Source: Bacteroidaceae bacterium (GTDB lineage: Bacteria > Bacteroidota > Bacteroidia > Bacteroidales > Bacteroidaceae). From it: a stretch of DNA of 45,593 bases. Position numbers and translations under genes: made by a program. Below are positions 43,041-45,593 of this stretch, piece by piece. Positions within the stretch are counted from its first letter, which is position 1, and each line of letters starts with the position of its first letter. Location of the stretch: contig JAFUHF010000038.1 of NCBI GenBank assembly GCA_017468985.1, positions 1-45,593 on the forward strand. Direction: 5' to 3'. The notes beneath the pieces were generated by a model, which was given only the letters and a program-made list of their open reading frames with translations, had not been told where the DNA came from and searched no databases.

Positions 43041-43901
43041 ATGAAACTCAACAAAATATTTCTATTGGCCGGTGTCGCAGCAATGAGCCTTTCCATGGCT
43101 TCATGCGATGACGACGATTATTCTCCTGGAAAAGAACCAGGAACGCTGAATACATTCTTCGTTAATCAGGAGAACAAAGTTCTTGACCTCGAAGATATGT
43201 CATTCCAGTTCACAATCTCTCGCAAGGATGGCACAGGTGAACTTACTGTTCCCTTGAAAGTGATTGAGACCGCCCCATGTTTCACAGTTCCAACTTCTGT
43301 AACCTTCGCTGCTGGTGAAACGTCAAAGGACCTCACAGTACAGGTTGACACAACGATGGAAGCCTTTAAGAATTATCCTCTGCGCATTACAATACCGGAG
43401 GAGTTCACAAACCCTTATGTGAATCAGCCCGACAGTCTGAGTATTCTTAGCATTACTGTTCTCAAGCAAGATTATGCTCCTTATGGTCTTATTGCATTCT
43501 ATGATGGATGGAACGAAGAAGGAGTTCGTAAAGAGATTCAGTATTCCACCGTACAGGACCTTTTCTTCATTCCCGATGCTCACGGCGAAGGTTATGGCTA
43601 CTATATTGACGTTAAGGCCGATAGCTCAATCGTAGTGACAGACAATGTGGGTAACACAAATTCATCAAGAATGAATACGGCTTACACACATCCTACCTAT
43701 GGACCTGTCTATGCACAATGGAATAGCGAATTGAAGCACGGTAAGGACAAAGATAATGGTGGGTATCCTATTGGACTTGTTGATGACGAAGATGAAAATG
43801 GCAACAAGATCGGTATCTATTTCATCCCGTTCACATGGAGAGTAGCAGCCGGTTCGTTCGGAACCTATAGCGATTACTTCTACTTCCTTGAAGTCTACTA
43901 A
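43041..43901 (+). CDS. Surface lipoprotein in SusE-like position, Calx-beta-like
   Basis: 286 residues. The lipoprotein signal is MKLNKIFLLAGVAAMSLSMASC (Cys22), followed by DDDD. A beta-rich domain (about 35-145) contains 'FTISRKDGTGELTVPLKV......FTVPTSVTFAAGETSKDLTVQVD', the pattern of Calx-beta-like or DUF-type domains found after SusCD pairs. A second part (150-286) has IAFYDGWNEEGV, then a Gly/Tyr-rich segment. It is probably an accessory glycan- or peptide-binding protein of the same uptake complex. It starts 27 nt after susD and is the last gene before the terminator. The exact family is not recognised. It looks more AT-rich than susC. Confidence 0.8.
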   Translation: MKLNKIFLLAGVAAMSLSMASCDDDDYSPGKEPGTLNTFFVNQENKVLDLEDMSFQFTISRKDGTGELTVPLKVIETAPCFTVPTSVTFAAGETSKDLTVQVDTTMEAFKNYPLRITIPEEFTNPYVNQPDSLSILSITVLKQDYAPYGLIAFYDGWNEEGVRKEIQYSTVQDLFFIPDAHGEGYGYYIDVKADSSIVVTDNVGNTNSSRMNTAYTHPTYGPVYAQWNSELKHGKDKDNGGYPIGLVDDEDENGNKIGIYFIPFTWRVAAGSFGTYSDYFYFLEVY

Positions 43902-43918
43902 TCGTTACTTCTAACATA

Positions 43919-43953
43919 AATAGTGGCCTGTTCATTCTGAGCAGGCCACTATT
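43919..43953 (+). terminator. Terminator of the susCD operon
   Basis: A perfect 12-bp stem, AATAGTGGCCTG (43919-43930) with CAGGCCACTATT (43942-43953), encloses an 11-nt loop and is followed by an AT-rich stretch with a short T content. It lies 17 nt after the last stop. Confidence 0.8.
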
Positions 43954-43995
43954 ATTATAGATATAATACATTCGTATTGGTAAATAGATTTTATG

Positions 43996-44272
43996 CACGT
44001 GCTATTTTGGGGGTCCACGACCGAATCATGAAAATTACACGTGCTATTTTGGATGTCCGCGACCGAATCATGAAAATTACACGTGCTATTTTGGATGTCC
44101 ACGACCGAATCAGGAAAATTACACGTGCTATTTTGGATGTCAGCGACCGAATCACGAAAATTACACGTGCTATTTTGGATGTCCACGACCGAATCACGAA
44201 AATTACACGTGCTATTTGGGGTGTCAGCGACCGAATCACGAAAATTACACGTGCTATTCGAGGTATCCGCAA
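43996..44272. repeat. 42-bp tandem repeat array, six full units plus a degenerate seventh
   Basis: CACGTGCTAT begins at 43996, 44038, 44080, 44122, 44164, 44206 and 44248, exactly 42 bp apart. Units read CACGTGCTATTTTGGATGTC, then CGCGACCGAATCA.GAAAATTA, with few substitutions. The seventh copy decays after about 20 bp. Because 42 is 3 x 14, frames on both strands stay open with 14-residue repeats; these look like artefacts, not genes. Each unit contains the palindrome CACGTG. Units abut without unique spacers, so it is not a CRISPR array. Confidence 0.93.
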
Positions 44273-44394
44273 CCTGAACAACCGACTCTTTTCGATTAAA
44301 GGGGCTTACTTTTCAAAAACAAGATCCAAAAACAACTGTTTATCGCCATTGCGGATAGGTTTTCATGCAATTTTGAGTTTTACCGGACACCAAT

Positions 44395-44502
44395 AATTCC
44401 TTATCACACCCAGAGATTCAAAAAATTCTCGACAGATATGCCAATGAGCCCAAACTCGGGCAGCGTGTTTTCCCCTATATGAACAAACTCATCACAGCCT
44501 GA
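44395..44502 (+). pseudogene. Tyrosine recombinase (integrase) fragment
   Basis: A short frame ending at TGA 44500-44502 reads SHPEIQKILDRYANEPKLG, then QRVFPYMNKLITA. This resembles the middle of Bacteroidetes phage-type integrases, where '..P....I+.+Y.N..K.G..VFP++' lies between the catalytic Arg and the HxxR box. Neither catalytic box is present, so only a remnant of about 35 codons survives. The match is from memory of the family and not certain. Confidence 0.45.
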
Positions 44503-44629
44503 CTTACCCAGCCTTCTGAAGATAGCGGACTTGTTGGAAGTCGATATAAAGGAGTTGATAGTGCGAGAGTACAAGAAATTCTTGGTGGAACAGGAAATGA
44601 ATCAAGCACTATTGGTGGTTGGGAAATGA
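44483..44629 (+). pseudogene. XRE-type helix-turn-helix regulator fragment
   Basis: In a second frame, DLPSLLKIADLLEVDIKELI is a very typical end of an XRE/Cro helix-turn-helix domain ('PSL..L.KIA..L.VDI.EL'). The preceding recognition helices and any start codon are absent. The frame then continues with an unfamiliar VREYKKFLVEQEMN stretch and stops at 44627-44629. It directly abuts the integrase remnant and the nuclease remnant. Confidence 0.5.
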
Positions 44630-45593
44630 TATTTTGAAGAAGCAGGAAACACAAGGATTGGATGCGAAAGTCATAGACATGCTTTCGGCAGACCTTATGG
44701 CACGATATGGCAGTGACAGTGGCTATTCTATTCGAAACCTGAAATATATGCGCCAGTTTGCTGTTGAATACCCGGACTTTCCATTTGTGCAAGTGCCGCT
44801 TACACAAATGCAGGATAATCAAGTGTTAAAATCGCGGCTGTCAAAATTCACGGTTTCTGCCGATGGCGAATTTGTGCAAGTGCCACTTGCACAAATTACA
44901 TGGTATCATCATATCTCTATGTTTCCCAAGGTCAAAGATAATGTACTACGTGCTTTCTACATCACAGAGTCTGCTTTGCAGGGATGGAGTCGTGACATAA
45001 TGCTCATGCAGATAGATGATGGCTATCACACGAAGGTCAAGTCTCTCCCCAACAATTTTGCTGACACGTTACCTCCGCTAAAAAGCGACTTAGCCAAAGC
45101 AGCGTTCAAAGATCCGTATAACTTTGGATTCGTTGACATGACAAAAATAAAACAGGAAAGTGACCTTGAAGACCAGTTGACAACTAAGATTACAGATTTT
45201 CTACTGGAACTGGGAACAGGCTTCTCTTTTGTGAAAAGGCAATTTTAGCTAAACATAGACGGAGACGAGAGCAGAGTTGATTTGTTGATGTATCATACAC
45301 GTTTGCACTGTTATGTCGCATTTGAATTGAAGGTTGTGGAGTTTCAACCTGAATTTATCAGCAAACTCAATTACTACATATCTGCCATTGATGATTTGGT
45401 AAAGATGCCTGAGGACAATCCTACTATAGGTCTTCTTCTATGTCGGTCGAAGAATAACACAAAGGTTGAATACGCCCTGCGTGGAATGACACAGCCTTTA
45501 GGTGTGGCAGACTACATAACAAAAGAGTTAATTGAAATTTTGAAGTCGTCACTTCCTTCTATAGATGATTTGTAGAAAACGCTCAAAGAATAA
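44601..45593 (+). pseudogene. DUF1016/YhcG-type PD-(D/E)XK nuclease gene, broken
   Basis: From the codon after a TGA (44598-44600) the frame reads YWWLGNDILKKQETQGLDAKVIDMLSADL, the N-terminal region of DUF1016 proteins but without their first 30 or so residues. It then has YSIRNLKYMRQFA, ITWYHHISMFPKVKD, EDQLTTKITDFLLELG and GFSFVKRQF. A TAG at 45246-45248 interrupts it, and the same frame continues DESRVDLLMYHTRLHCYVAFELK, the nuclease core (Asp ... Glu-x-Lys), and KLNYYISAIDD...PTIGLLLC. A second TAG (45573-45575) precedes a KTLKE ending and TAA 45591-45593. The product up to the first TAG (209 residues from TTG 44619) lacks the active site. YhcG proteins are often linked to restriction or mobile DNA. 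Confidence 0.78.

Noticed and set aside
43932..44396. Frames on both strands with 14-residue peptide repeats (for example KIARVIF, DIQNSTCNF)
   Set aside because: The 42-bp period keeps every frame open. Equal openness on both strands, no ribosome-binding context and no known domain argue for non-coding repeats.
1..45593. Host-wide reassignment of TAG to an amino acid
   Set aside because: TAG is the natural stop of several intact genes here (C10 protease, sbcC, the exonuclease, topA, the GH5-like lipoprotein) at family-typical lengths.
1..45593. tRNA, rRNA or complete insertion sequence
   Set aside because: No cloverleaf-like or rRNA-like stretch and no intact transposase was recognised by eye; a covariance-model search would be needed to exclude small RNAs.

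Overview
The window looks like a chromosomal segment of a Bacteroidales bacterium, most likely Prevotella or a close relative (Prevotellaceae). Four things point there. There is a BspA-type leucine-rich-repeat protein and a C10 (SpeB/PrtT-like) protease whose C-termini share the ending '...G(K/R)K...KG(I/V)..I.(D/N)GKK'. There is a SusC/SusD pair with Bacteroidetes-type lipoprotein signals (Cys followed by acidic residues). Single-chain PurL, ATP-dependent PckA and biosynthetic SpeA are present. Many start regions carry the Bacteroidetes -7 promoter box TAnnTTTG. The species assignment is inference; no rRNA or tRNA gene was seen.

Layout. 1-4177: the 3' end of an LRR surface protein and a large secreted C10 protease. 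4320-8282: purL and a rubredoxin, closed by a strong terminator. 8283-9137: gene-poor DNA with a two-copy 41-bp repeat. 9138-10403: a TIM-barrel glycosidase-like protein whose signal peptide is interrupted by an amber codon. 10439-18988: a tightly packed + strand set, sbcD-sbcC-phosphoethanolamine transferase-acyltransferase-DnaQ-like exonuclease. 19100-21693: pckA and a family 2 glycosyltransferase on the - strand. 21859-25921: a + strand envelope/glycan cluster (single-TM protein, polytopic GT-C-like protein, acyltransferase, GH5-like lipoprotein) ending in a terminator. 26188-28767: a GH78 alpha-L-rhamnosidase. 28850-29187: a 41-bp tandem array. 29484-36347: a - strand operon topA-aroK-speA-HHH/outer-membrane barrel. 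36592-37714: a lamin-tail-domain lipoprotein and a Nudix hydrolase. 38068-43901: susC-susD-third lipoprotein. 43996-44272: a 42-bp tandem array. 44395-45593: a scar of gene fragments (integrase-like, XRE-like) and a broken DUF1016/YhcG-type PD-(D/E)XK nuclease gene.

How the genes work together. Much of the window serves the cell envelope and scavenging: secreted protease, rhamnosidase, GH5-like and other glycosidase-like proteins, SusCD uptake, O-acylation and phosphoethanolamine decoration of surface glycans or lipid A. The rest is core metabolism and genome maintenance (purL, pckA, speA, aroK, topA, sbcCD).

Most interesting signals. (i) Tandem arrays of almost identical period (41, 41 and 42 bp) lie in three separate intergenic regions. 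Each is homogenised to its own sequence, yet the two large ones share a core (TTGGA..TCAGCG.CC..GAATC.CG). (ii) In-frame TAG codons sit in otherwise open genes: one in a signal peptide, one just before a nuclease active site and perhaps one near that gene's 3' end. (iii) A recombination scar carries integrase-like and HTH-like remnants beside the broken nuclease gene.
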